Below the pieces are notes generated by a model. That model saw only the letters and a program-made list of their open reading frames with translations. It made no database searches and had not been told where the DNA came from. The position numbers and the translations under genes are program-made. Source: Mycobacterium sp. 852002-51961_SCH5331710 (GTDB lineage: Bacteria > Actinomycetota > Actinomycetes > Mycobacteriales > Mycobacteriaceae). From it: a stretch of DNA of 64,000 nucleotides. Below are positions 48,666-57,240 of this stretch, one piece after another. Within the stretch, counting starts at the first letter, position 1, and the number at the start of each line of letters is the position of its first letter. Location of the stretch: NCBI RefSeq assembly GCF_001665535.1, contig NZ_LZSQ01000090.1, forward strand, positions 1 through 64,000. Reading direction: 5' to 3'.

Positions 48666-50381
48666 GTGGGAGTACCCGTATACAAGCGCATCCTCGACCT
48701 CTTCGAGGCCGAGGGCGTCAACACGCTGTTCGGCATACCCGACCCGAACTTCGTGCACATGTTCACCGAGGCCCATGCCCGTGGATGGTCGGTCGTCGCA
48801 CCGCACCACGAGCTGAGCGCCGGGTTCATGGCCGAGGCGGCGTCGCGCATGACCGGCGCACCGGGTCTGTGCATCGGCACCCTCGGGCCCGGCATGGCCA
48901 ACATCGCGGGCGCGATTCAGTGTGCGTTGGTGGAGAACTCGCCCGTCATCTTCCTCGGCGGCCAGCGCGCCCGCATCACCGAACGCCGGGTCCGGCGCGG
49001 CCGCATCCAATTCGTCCAGCAGGAGGAGCTTTTCGCGCCGTCGGTCAAGTACAGCAGCTCGATCGAATACGCCGACCAGACCGACGAGATCATCCGCGAA
49101 GCGATCCGCCAGTCCATGTCGGGCACACCGGGCCCCAGCTACATCGAATATCCGTCGCACGTGATCCTCGAAGAACTCGACGTGCCGGATCCGTTGCCGC
49201 CACACCGGTATCGGCTCGTCGATCAGACCGCTGGCGAACGTGAGGTCGCCGAAGCCGTCGCGCTGATCAAGGCGGCGGAGAACCCGATCCTGTTGGTGGG
49301 CCACGCCGTTCACACCTCGCGGACCCAGGAGCAGGTCAGGGAGCTCGCCGAGCTGATGGCCTGCCCGGTGATCCAGACATCGGGCGGCACGTCGTTCATC
49401 CCCGGCCTTCAGGACCGCACCTTCCCCTACCTGTTCTCACCGGCGGCCAACGAGGCCGTCGAGAAATCCGATCTGTGCCTGGCGCTGGGCACCGAGCTCG
49501 GCGAACCCATGCACTACGGCCGCACCCAACACTGGGCCGACGGCGATGCGAATCGCAAATGGATTCTCGTGGAACAGGATCCGACCGCCATCGGGGTCAA
49601 CCGGCCGATCGACGTGCCGCTGGTCGGCGACCTTCGCGGGGTGGTTCCGCAGCTCGTCGAGGCACTGCGCGACAATCCGCGGAAACCGTCGGCAGATCTC
49701 GATGCCCTGATCAAGGCCGACGCCGCCGAGATTGCGCGCGTAGCCGAGGAGGCGCCCAGCGGTCGCGCGCCGATCCACCCGGCCCGCTACGTCGTCGAGG
49801 CCACCAAGGCGTTCGACGAATGCACCGAGGACGGCATCCTGGTGCGCGACGGCGGCGCCACGGTGATCTTCCAGTGGACGTACTCGCAGACCAAACCGCG
49901 GGACGTGATCTGGAACCAGAACTTCGGCCACCTCGGCACCGGGCTGCCGTACGCCGTCGGCGCCTCGGTCGCGGAGGGACGCAAACGCCCGGTCATGCTG
50001 CTCACCAGCGACAGCGCGTTCCTGTTCCACATCGCCGAACTCGAGACCGCGGCGCGTGAGAACCTGCCGCTGGTCTGCGTCGTCGGCGTCGACCACCAGT
50101 GGGGCCTTGAGGTCGGCGTCTACAAGCGCACGTTCGAGCAGCCGTCACCGCAACCCGGCGTGCACTGGAGCAAGGACGTCCGGCTCGACAAGGTCGCCGA
50201 GGGCTTCGGGTGCCACGGCGAGTACGTCGAGAAGGACGACGAGATCGGCCCGGCGATCAAGCGGGCGTTCGCGAGCGGTAAGACGGCCGTCGTCCACGTC
50301 TGCATCGACCCGAAGGCCAATTCCGAGGAGATGCCGAAGTACGACCGATTCCGCACCTGGTATGCAGAAGGCACCCAGTAG
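48666..50381 (+). CDS. Thiamine-diphosphate-dependent enzyme (acetolactate synthase / 2-hydroxyacyl-CoA lyase-like)
   Basis: 571 residues from GTG 48666 with AAGGAG upstream. Three-domain layout of the POX/ALS family: a pyrimidine domain with catalytic Glu49 in H-H-E-L-S-A-G-F-M-A-E, a central FAD/CoA-type domain, and a PP domain. The usual G-D-G...N cofactor motif is altered: S-D449-S in place of GDG, and V-D476-H in place of the N-N/N-D pair, at the right spacing (27 residues). The Mg2+-binding Asp is kept. Reaction unknown. With the CoA transferase and the aldehyde dehydrogenase, a lyase giving an aldehyde and formyl-CoA is one option. Confidence 0.82.
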   Translation: MGVPVYKRILDLFEAEGVNTLFGIPDPNFVHMFTEAHARGWSVVAPHHELSAGFMAEAASRMTGAPGLCIGTLGPGMANIAGAIQCALVENSPVIFLGGQRARITERRVRRGRIQFVQQEELFAPSVKYSSSIEYADQTDEIIREAIRQSMSGTPGPSYIEYPSHVILEELDVPDPLPPHRYRLVDQTAGEREVAEAVALIKAAENPILLVGHAVHTSRTQEQVRELAELMACPVIQTSGGTSFIPGLQDRTFPYLFSPAANEAVEKSDLCLALGTELGEPMHYGRTQHWADGDANRKWILVEQDPTAIGVNRPIDVPLVGDLRGVVPQLVEALRDNPRKPSADLDALIKADAAEIARVAEEAPSGRAPIHPARYVVEATKAFDECTEDGILVRDGGATVIFQWTYSQTKPRDVIWNQNFGHLGTGLPYAVGASVAEGRKRPVMLLTSDSAFLFHIAELETAARENLPLVCVVGVDHQWGLEVGVYKRTFEQPSPQPGVHWSKDVRLDKVAEGFGCHGEYVEKDDEIGPAIKRAFASGKTAVVHVCIDPKANSEEMPKYDRFRTWYAEGTQ

Positions 50382-50408
50382 GCCGGCCATCTAGGGAAGA
50401 GTGAGAGC

Positions 50409-51841
<1,433 letters not shown>

Positions 51842-51845
<4 letters not shown>

Positions 51846-52162
51846 GGCTTGAGCAGCGGTCGCAGGTCGTCCAGGCGGTCGAACAGGTGCCAGACGTACG
51901 ACGACGACCCGTTCTCTCGGTGCGCGTGGAGGTCGGCGAGTTCGGGGTCGTTGCAGTAGCCGTCGAACGCGTCCTTTGAGTCCCACTCGACGAGGATCAG
52001 CACCTTGCGGGGCTCGATGTCGCCGAGCACGGCCTCGCGGAACTGGCCCAGCGCGACGACGCGACCGCCGTGTTTGGCGACCTCGGCGGGGGATCGCCTC
52101 GAATAAGCGAGGTACTCCTCGCGGTCGGCGACGTCGAACAGGTTCAGCGCATATATGGTCAC
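51842..52162 (-). CDS. DUF1330-family small protein, putative leaderless gene
   Basis: 106 residues, a ferredoxin-like alpha/beta dimer of the DUF1330 type (Y-A-L-N-L-F-D-V-x-D-x-x-E-Y near the start, P-R-K-V-L-I-L-V-E-W-D-S-K-D-A-F near 60). GTG 52162 is the only sensible start. A TANNNT box (TACCGT on the minus strand, 52175-52170) lies exactly 7 nt before it, which fits a leaderless transcript. Its start is 4 bp from that of the divergent amidohydrolase. Confidence 0.75.
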
Positions 52163-52175
52163 GTAGGTGACGGTA
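52154..52175. promoter_or_regulatory. Two interleaved -10 boxes for a divergent leaderless gene pair
   Basis: Plus strand: TATGGT (52154-52159), 7 nt, then GTG 52167. Minus strand: TACCGT (52175-52170), 7 nt, then GTG 52162. Each -10 box lies within the first codons of the opposite gene, so only one polymerase could use the region at a time. Confidence 0.5.
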
Positions 52176-53069
52176 CGCGGCGAGAAGTACGAATACGGCA
52201 TCGATTTCGCGAGCATCGCAGCGGTCGACATCCACACCCACGTCGAGATCGACGGCCACGGCCACAAGGCGTACGTCGACGAGCTCGTCGAAGCGACCGA
52301 GAAGTACTTCAAGATGCCGCCCGGCGCGATGGCGGGTGTCGACGCGATCGCCGACCTGTACCGGCGGCACAACACGGCCGCGGTGGTGTTCACGATCGAC
52401 GCGCGGACCGCGATGCGGCACACACCGAACTCGATCGAGGATCTCGTCGCGGGCGCAGCGCGCAACAACGACGTGCTGATCCCGTTCGGCAGCGTCGACC
52501 CCTGGCACGAGCGCCGTGCGGTGCACCGGGTCCACGAACTCGTCCGCGACTACGGGGTCAAGGGCTTCAAGTTCCATCCGAGCATGCAGGCGTTCGAGCC
52601 CAACGATCGTCGCTTCTACCCGATCTACGAGGCGATCACCGAGGCCGGGCTGCCCGCGTTGTTCCACACCGGCCAGACCGGGATGGGGTCGGGACTACCG
52701 GGCGGGCACCGCATCAAGTTGCGCTATTCCGATCCGATGCTGCTCGACGACGTCGCCGCCGACTTCCCGGACCTGACGATCGTGATGGCCCATCCCGCGG
52801 TGCCGTGGGTCGACTCGCAGATCGCGATCGCCACTCATAAGGCCAACGTGTACATCGACCTGTCCGGCTGGAGCCCGAAGTACTTCCCGCCGCAGCTCGT
52901 TCGCGCGATGAGCAGGCAGCTGCGGACGAAGGTGTTGTTCGGCACGGACTTCCCGTACATCCAGATCGACCGGTGGCGCAGCGACTTCGACACCCTCGAC
53001 GTCGATCCGGCGGTGCAGTCGTTGGTCTACAAGGAGAACGCGCTGCGGGTCCTCGGCGTCACCCCTTGA
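52167..53069 (+). CDS. Amidohydrolase family 2 (ACMSD-like) metal-dependent hydrolase/decarboxylase
   Basis: 300 residues with a TIM-barrel amidohydrolase pattern: D-I-H-T-H (about 23-27), G-F-K-F-H-P near 133, H-T-G-Q-T-G near 162, M-A-H-P-A near 200, and G-T-D-F-P-Y near 262 (final metal Asp). The PF04909 family includes decarboxylases such as ACMSD and gamma-resorcylate decarboxylase and also ring-cleavage hydratases. GTG 52167 is the only upstream start. No Shine-Dalgarno; a TANNNT box 7 nt upstream suggests a leaderless mRNA. It could act on a ring or acid intermediate of the adjacent island, but it is not in the operon. Confidence 0.88.
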   Translation: MTVRGEKYEYGIDFASIAAVDIHTHVEIDGHGHKAYVDELVEATEKYFKMPPGAMAGVDAIADLYRRHNTAAVVFTIDARTAMRHTPNSIEDLVAGAARNNDVLIPFGSVDPWHERRAVHRVHELVRDYGVKGFKFHPSMQAFEPNDRRFYPIYEAITEAGLPALFHTGQTGMGSGLPGGHRIKLRYSDPMLLDDVAADFPDLTIVMAHPAVPWVDSQIAIATHKANVYIDLSGWSPKYFPPQLVRAMSRQLRTKVLFGTDFPYIQIDRWRSDFDTLDVDPAVQSLVYKENALRVLGVTP

Positions 53070-53070
53070 C

Positions 53071-53132
53071 CGGGAGCAGACGCAAAACTGTCCCTTTTCG
53101 CGGCATTTTGGGCAGCTTTGCGTCTGCTCGCC
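53071..53132. repeat. Mycobacterial palindromic intergenic element, family 1, copy B
   Basis: GAGCAGACGCAAA (53074-53086) pairs perfectly with 53117-53129, and the pairing extends further with one mismatch. The core TCCCTTTTCGCG...GGGCAG matches the element at 30479-30540. It starts directly after the amidohydrolase stop, so it may end that transcript. Confidence 0.65.
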
Positions 53133-53207
53133 GAAGATGGCGATTGAGTTTTCGAGACGACGGCGGTCTGCACCGGTGACTGACCACTCACCGCGAAGGA
53201 GACCGCC

Positions 53208-53981
53208 GTGCCCGTCCGCAATTCCGCCCCTGTGGGCGCTCCGATCTGGATCGACCTGGCGTCCTCGGACGTCGAACGCTCGCAAGCCTTCTACGCTGAG
53301 GTCTTCGGCTGGAAGTTCGAGTCGGCGGGCCCCGAGTTCGGCGGCTACGTCACCGCGTCCAAGGACGGCAGGCCGATCGCCGGCCTGATGCCAAATGATC
53401 CGCAGTGGAACAGCCCCGACGGCTGGACCACCTACTTCCACACCACCGACGCCAAGGCCACGCTCGATGCCGCGATCGCCTTGGGCGCGACCACCTGCGG
53501 AGCGCCCGTCATGGAGATCCAGGACAAGGGTTGGATGGGAATGCTGTCCGACCCCAGCGGAGCGTTCGTCGGGCTGTGGCAGCCGGGCGGGCACCGCGGA
53601 TTCGAGATCGTCAACGAACACGGCGCGCCGGTGTACTTCCAGTGGACCGGCCGCGACTACGCCAGCACCCAACGGTTCTATCGCGAGCTGTTCGGCTGGC
53701 AGGTCGACACGGTATCCGACACCGACGAATTCCGGTACAGCACAGCGAGCTTCGGCGGCGAGGCGCTGCTGGGCCTGATGGACGGCAGCGCGTTCCTGCC
53801 CGCGGAACAGCCGTCGAACTGGAATTTCTTCCTCGGCGCCGACGACGTCGACAAGACCGTGCAGCTGGTACTCGACAACGGCGGCAGCGTTATCCGCGAC
53901 GCCGAGGACACGCCCTACGGGCGGCTGGCCGCGGTGGCTGATTGCACCGGCGCGGCCTTCAACCTGAGCTCGCTGCAGTAA
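53208..53981 (+). CDS. VOC-family two-domain protein, CFP32/Rv0577-like
   Basis: 257 residues made of two vicinal-oxygen-chelate modules (about 10-125 and 137-255). Each begins with a I-W/Y-x-D/W...S-x-x-F-Y-x-E-x-F-G-W pattern (F-Y-A-E-V-F-G-W near 30, F-Y-R-E-L-F-G-W near 160). The closest match I recognise is M. tuberculosis CFP32 (Rv0577), a secreted-fraction antigen linked to methylglyoxal detoxification. No signal peptide is seen. GTG 53208 has AGGAGA 5 nt upstream. The metal and substrate are not evident from the sequence. Confidence 0.85.
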   Translation: MPVRNSAPVGAPIWIDLASSDVERSQAFYAEVFGWKFESAGPEFGGYVTASKDGRPIAGLMPNDPQWNSPDGWTTYFHTTDAKATLDAAIALGATTCGAPVMEIQDKGWMGMLSDPSGAFVGLWQPGGHRGFEIVNEHGAPVYFQWTGRDYASTQRFYRELFGWQVDTVSDTDEFRYSTASFGGEALLGLMDGSAFLPAEQPSNWNFFLGADDVDKTVQLVLDNGGSVIRDAEDTPYGRLAAVADCTGAAFNLSSLQ

Positions 53982-53988
53982 GCGAGTG

Positions 53989-54567
53989 TCAGGCGGTCAT
54001 CAAGTAGTCGGTCCTGCCGACGAACACGATGCTCGCCGGGTTCGCCGTGGTGGCCGCTTCGACGACGGCGTCGGCAAATGTCATGTGGCTCATGTCGCCG
54101 GACACCACCGTGAGCTGGACGCCGGCCTGGCGGAACTCCGAACGCCTTGTCAGCAGGGCGGTTTCGCCAGCCCGCATGCTCGCCGCGACGGCGGTATAGC
54201 CCTTGGGCACCGCCTTGTCGGGGAAGAAGTGGGCCTGGTGGCTGGTGACGAACACGATCCGGCCGCCGACCGGCATCAACGGGAGCGCCGCCAGCGCGAG
54301 GCGCCGTTGGGCATCGCGGTTCAGGCGCATCGCGCACTCGGGATCCGCCCCGGTGTCGAGCACATCCGACGAGTTGAGGATCAAGGTGTCCAACCGGCCG
54401 AAGCGGGATGCGATGCCCTCGATCACCTCCGCGGATTCGACCTCGTCGGAGACGTCGCGTGTCACCACGACGTGGGTGTCCACGCTGCCGAGCTGGCGCG
54501 CGACCCGTGCGCCGAGCCCCCTCGAGCCGCCGGTGACCAGAACGATGCGTTCGGGATCGTGATCCAT
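53989..54567 (-). CDS. Short SDR-like protein lacking the catalytic lysine
   Basis: 192 residues, shorter than a classical SDR (about 250). The cofactor loop T-G-G-S-R-G-L-G (12-19) is intact, and Ser109 and Tyr124 are in the expected places. The Tyr-x3-Lys motif is Y124-T-A-V-A128, with Ala in place of Lys, and the N-N-A-G motif reads N-S-S. It may bind NAD(P) without classical dehydrogenase chemistry, or serve a regulatory role. Convergent with the VOC gene and divergent from the S4 gene across a 117-bp gap with phased repeats. Confidence 0.7.
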   Translation of the reverse strand: MDHDPERIVLVTGGSRGLGARVARQLGSVDTHVVVTRDVSDEVESAEVIEGIASRFGRLDTLILNSSDVLDTGADPECAMRLNRDAQRRLALAALPLMPVGGRIVFVTSHQAHFFPDKAVPKGYTAVAASMRAGETALLTRRSEFRQAGVQLTVVSGDMSHMTFADAVVEAATTANPASIVFVGRTDYLMTA

Positions 54568-54629
54568 GTCGGGCTCCTTCCGTCGCTGAGCGCCCGCGTG
54601 GACTCACCGTACACCTCTTTCTAAGAAAA

Positions 54630-54657
54630 ATAAGGCAGAAATAAGGTCACAATAAGG
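54630..54657. promoter_or_regulatory. Three ATAAGG direct repeats with 11-bp period
   Basis: ATAAGG at 54630, 54641 and 54652: exactly one helical turn apart, in a locally AT-rich patch. They occupy about -55 to -28 relative to the S4 gene's GTG, a common place for an activator or OmpR/PhoP-like response regulator. Confidence 0.45.
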
Positions 54658-54684
54658 TTGCCGTGGAGGGTTCATGATGGTGAC

Positions 54685-55050
54685 GTGGAGTCGACCCGCG
54701 TAGACAGGTGGTTGTGGTCGGTCCGGCTGGCCAAGACCAGGCCGGATGCCGCAGAGGCGTGTCGCGGTGGGCACGTCCGGGTCAACGGTCGACCCGCCAA
54801 GCCGGCGACCATGGTGTCGCCCGGCGACGAGGTCCGGGCTCGAATCGGGCAGACCACCCGCGTCGTCGAGGTGCTGCGGGTGATTCAGAAGCGGGTGGGC
54901 GCAGCGGACGCGTCGACGTGTTACCTCGACCGGACGCCGAAGCCGGCGGTCAGCGAGACGATGCAGTTCGCGGCCCGCGACCGCGGTGCGGGGCGGCCGA
55001 CCAAGCGGGACCGCCGGATGCTGGAACGGCTGCGCGCGGGCCTGCGATGA
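54685..55050 (+). CDS. S4-domain RNA-binding protein (Hsp15-like)
   Basis: 121 residues. The S4 domain (about 1-60: R-V-D-R-W-L-W-x-V-R-L-x-K-T-R-x-x-A-x-x-A-C-x-x-G-x-V-x-V-N-G) is followed by a basic C-terminal tail (R-P-T-K-R-D-R-R). Hsp15-type proteins bind free 50S subunits carrying stalled peptidyl-tRNA. GTG 54685 is chosen because the S4 motif starts almost at once. No close Shine-Dalgarno; CATGAT ends 6 nt upstream, so it may be leaderless. Three phased repeats lie just before. Confidence 0.85.
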   Translation: MESTRVDRWLWSVRLAKTRPDAAEACRGGHVRVNGRPAKPATMVSPGDEVRARIGQTTRVVEVLRVIQKRVGAADASTCYLDRTPKPAVSETMQFAARDRGAGRPTKRDRRMLERLRAGLR

Positions 55051-55053
55051 CGA

Positions 55054-55500
55054 TCAGCCGGTAGGGGGCGCGAGTTCGAAGTCGGCGAAATCGAAGCCCG
55101 GCACCACCACGCAGCTGACGAGGCTCGGCTCGTCGTCGCGGGGGCGGGCGCGCTGCCAGTGGCCCGGCGGCACGACGAACTGGGGCTGCTCACCGGCGAG
55201 GATGTCGGTGCCCAGTAGATGGGCTGCGGCACGGTCCTGCTCGGGTCCGACCTCGAGCAGCAGCGGGCTGCCCGCGTGAAACAACCACAGTTCCGCACTG
55301 CGCACGGTGTGCCACGCCGACTGCTGGCCCGGCATCAACAGAAAGAGGATCGCGGTGCCCGCACTGCGCGGGCCGGTATAGGCCGGCGGCAGCGCGGACT
55401 GCGGCACCGTCAGGTCGCTGCGCCACGTCTCCCTGTACCAGCCGCCCTCCGGGTGGGGGGACAGGTCGAGGCGTTGTGCCCAGTCCGGAAGATCGGCCAT
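55054..55500 (-). CDS. Cupin-5 family protein (DUF985)
   Basis: 148 residues. The pattern H-P-E-G-G-W-Y-R-E-T-W near the start, W-H-x-x-x-S-x-E-x-W-x-x-x-x-G in mid-protein and V-P-P-G-x-W-Q-x-A near the end is that of PF06172 (cupin_5). The His/Glu cluster could hold a metal. ATG 55500 is preferred, but GTG 55530 would add 10 residues. Convergent with the S4 gene, stops 3 bp apart. No substrate known. Confidence 0.75.
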   Translation of the reverse strand: MADLPDWAQRLDLSPHPEGGWYRETWRSDLTVPQSALPPAYTGPRSAGTAILFLLMPGQQSAWHTVRSAELWLFHAGSPLLLEVGPEQDRAAAHLLGTDILAGEQPQFVVPPGHWQRARPRDDEPSLVSCVVVPGFDFADFELAPPTG

Positions 55501-55578
55501 TCCAGTACCTGCCTTTTCGGTGTCGGACACTCAAGACTAGAGACCGTTGCGGCGCGATCCAGCCGATAGGCTCGTGGC

Positions 55579-55995
55579 ATGCCGCGCGTGCGCCCCGGAT
55601 GGCTGGTCGCCCTGTGCGGGGCGATTGTCTCCGTGAGCGGATGGCTGCCGTGGTTGACCGCGAACGGCGGTCGGGTCAGTGCGATCGGTGGAATCTTCGG
55701 TGACCTGCCCGCGCCGAAGCCGGGCTTCGGGGTGGGCCAGCTGATCGTGCTGCTGGCGTCGTTATTGATCGTCGCGGGGGCGATGTCGGCCCGCGGCTTC
55801 TCGGCTCGCCTCGCATCGACTGCCGCGCTGGCGATTTCGGTTCTGTTGGTGGTGCTGGCCGTGTGGTATTACCGGCTCTACGTGTACTCGCCCGTGTCCG
55901 CGGGTTACGGGCTCTACATCGGCGCTGCCATGGCCGTGGTCGCGGCCGTCCTGTCGGTCTGGGCGATGGTGACCTCGTGGGCGACGGTCGGGTAG
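55579..55995 (+). CDS. Four-TM membrane protein, unknown function
   Basis: 138 residues with four hydrophobic segments (about 8-27, 52-68, 77-98 and 110-132). A short extracytoplasmic-looking loop (N-G-G-R-V-S-A-I-G-G) follows the first. No family recognised. It overlaps the start of the GNAT gene by 19 nt, so the two are likely cotranscribed. Confidence 0.6.
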   Translation: MPRVRPGWLVALCGAIVSVSGWLPWLTANGGRVSAIGGIFGDLPAPKPGFGVGQLIVLLASLLIVAGAMSARGFSARLASTAALAISVLLVVLAVWYYRLYVYSPVSAGYGLYIGAAMAVVAAVLSVWAMVTSWATVG

Positions 55996-56597
55996 ACGGC
56001 GGAAGCGGTTTCGTCCAGCCGGTCGGTTTGACCGGCGACCGCTGGGTGACCCTGGAACCGCTGCGCCGAGAGCATGTCTCGGAGATCGCGGCGGTCGCCG
56101 CCGACGGTGAGCTCGGCCGGCTGTGGTTCACCGCAGCGCCCGCACCGGAAGACGTCGAGCGGTGGGTGGACGCCCGATTGGCGGTGCAGGCACCCGACAC
56201 CGGGTTGACGTTCGTGGTGCGGCGTCACGACGGGACTCTGGTGGGGTCGTCGAGCTACATGGCCGTCGACGCACCCAACCGGCGGCTCGAGATCGGCAAC
56301 ACGTGGTACGTGGCCTCGGCGAGGCGCAGCGGCGTCAACTCCGAGACCAAGCTGCTGATGCTCGGCCATGCGTTCGACGAACTCGGTTGTGTCGCAGTCG
56401 AGTTCCGTACTCACTTCTTCAACATGGCCAGCCGTGCGGCCATCGAGCGGCTCGGCGCCAAACTGGACGGGATCCTGCGCAGCCACCAGGTGCTGCCCGA
56501 CGGGTCGCGCCGCGACACGGTCGTGTACTCGATCCTTGACGTCGAATGGCCGGCCGTGCGAAACAACCTGCAGTACCGGTTGAACCGTCACGCGTGA
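55977..56597 (+). CDS. GNAT-family N-acetyltransferase (RimJ/RimL type)
   Basis: 206 residues. The pattern L-x-P-L-R-x-E-H near the start, G-S-S-S-Y, L-E-I-G-x-T-W-Y near mid-protein and N-x-x-S-x-x-x-I-E-R-L-G-A-K-x-x-G near the C-terminus is that of ribosomal-protein-type GNATs. Acetyl-CoA transfer to an amino group is expected; the target is unknown. Start GTG 55977 is the most likely but weakly supported; no strong Shine-Dalgarno seen. Confidence 0.8.
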   Translation: MGDGRVDGGSGFVQPVGLTGDRWVTLEPLRREHVSEIAAVAADGELGRLWFTAAPAPEDVERWVDARLAVQAPDTGLTFVVRRHDGTLVGSSSYMAVDAPNRRLEIGNTWYVASARRSGVNSETKLLMLGHAFDELGCVAVEFRTHFFNMASRAAIERLGAKLDGILRSHQVLPDGSRRDTVVYSILDVEWPAVRNNLQYRLNRHA

Positions 56598-56613
56598 CGC
56601 GCGGAGACGCGCC

Positions 56614-56667
56614 GAGACAGCGGTCAGATCGCAGAACCGGACGGGAACGCGATCTGACCGCAGTCTC
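56614..56667. terminator. Bidirectional terminator hairpin
   Basis: A 19-bp inverted repeat (56614-56632 with 56649-56667, one mismatch) around a 16-nt loop. It lies between the convergent GNAT and hsp20 genes and ends 13 bp from the hsp20 stop. Confidence 0.7.
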
Positions 56668-56679
56668 GACTAGGTGCGG

Positions 56680-57129
56680 TTACCCGGCTTCGACGGTCGT
56701 GGTCTCGATCGACTTCTGGCCGCCGCCGTGGGCGACGTCGATCTTGCGCGGCTTCGCGCGCTCGGCCATCGGGATGGTCACGGACAGCACGCCGTTCTCG
56801 TAGGTGGCCGAGATCTTCGACGCGTCAATGCCTTCGCCAAGGCTCAGCTGCCTGCGGTAGGTGCCGAAGAATCGCTCGTTGGCCAGCCACTGCACCCCGT
56901 CATCCGAGCGTGCCGTGCGGTGTGCGGAGATGGTCAGAGTGCCGTTGTCGACGCTGACATCGACCGAACCGGGGTCGACGCCCGGGAGATCGGCGGTCAG
57001 TAGGTAGTGGTCATCGACCTTGCAGAGGTCCATCGGCATGAACCGGGGTGAACGGTTTGATCCGGTCTGATTCGTCAGCAGACCCCGGGTCAGAGCATCT
57101 AGTTCGGTGAACGGATCAAAGCGAAGCAC
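56680..57129 (-). CDS. hsp20: Small heat-shock protein, Hsp20/alpha-crystallin family
   Basis: 149 residues. The alpha-crystallin domain spans about 35-130 (D-L-P-G-V-D-P-G-S-V-D-V-S-V near 48, A-T-Y-E-N-G-V-L-S-V-T-I-P near 112, the G-V-L motif). The N-terminus M-L-R-F-D-P-F is that of the mycobacterial 18-kDa-antigen subgroup. GTG 57129 has AGGAGG 9 nt upstream. Holdase chaperone. Transcribed with a CIRCE 76-102 bp upstream, so HrcA-repressed and heat-induced. Confidence 0.93.
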   Translation of the reverse strand: MLRFDPFTELDALTRGLLTNQTGSNRSPRFMPMDLCKVDDHYLLTADLPGVDPGSVDVSVDNGTLTISAHRTARSDDGVQWLANERFFGTYRRQLSLGEGIDASKISATYENGVLSVTIPMAERAKPRKIDVAHGGGQKSIETTTVEAG

Positions 57130-57204
57130 AGCAATTCACCTCCTACGTATCTCAGAGCCCGCCACCCTGGCGGGCAGCCAAATCACTGTGCGCACCAGCG
57201 AGTT

Positions 57205-57231
57205 TAGCACTCTCACTATGAGAGTGCTAGC
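57205..57231. promoter_or_regulatory. CIRCE heat-shock operator upstream of hsp20
   Basis: TTAGCACTC (57205-57213), 9-bp spacer, GAGTGCTAG (57223-57231): one mismatch at the last base of the right arm. It lies 9 bp after the tandem-HxlR gene stop and reads into hsp20. Confidence 0.88.
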
Positions 57232-57240
57232 ACAAATTCT

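Noticed and set aside
42310..50381. Oxalate degradation (formyl-CoA transferase plus oxalyl-CoA decarboxylase)
   Set aside because: The two family types are present, but they are separated by four acyl-CoA dehydrogenases and an oxidoreductase, and the TPP enzyme lacks the usual motif. A bulky-substrate pathway fits better.
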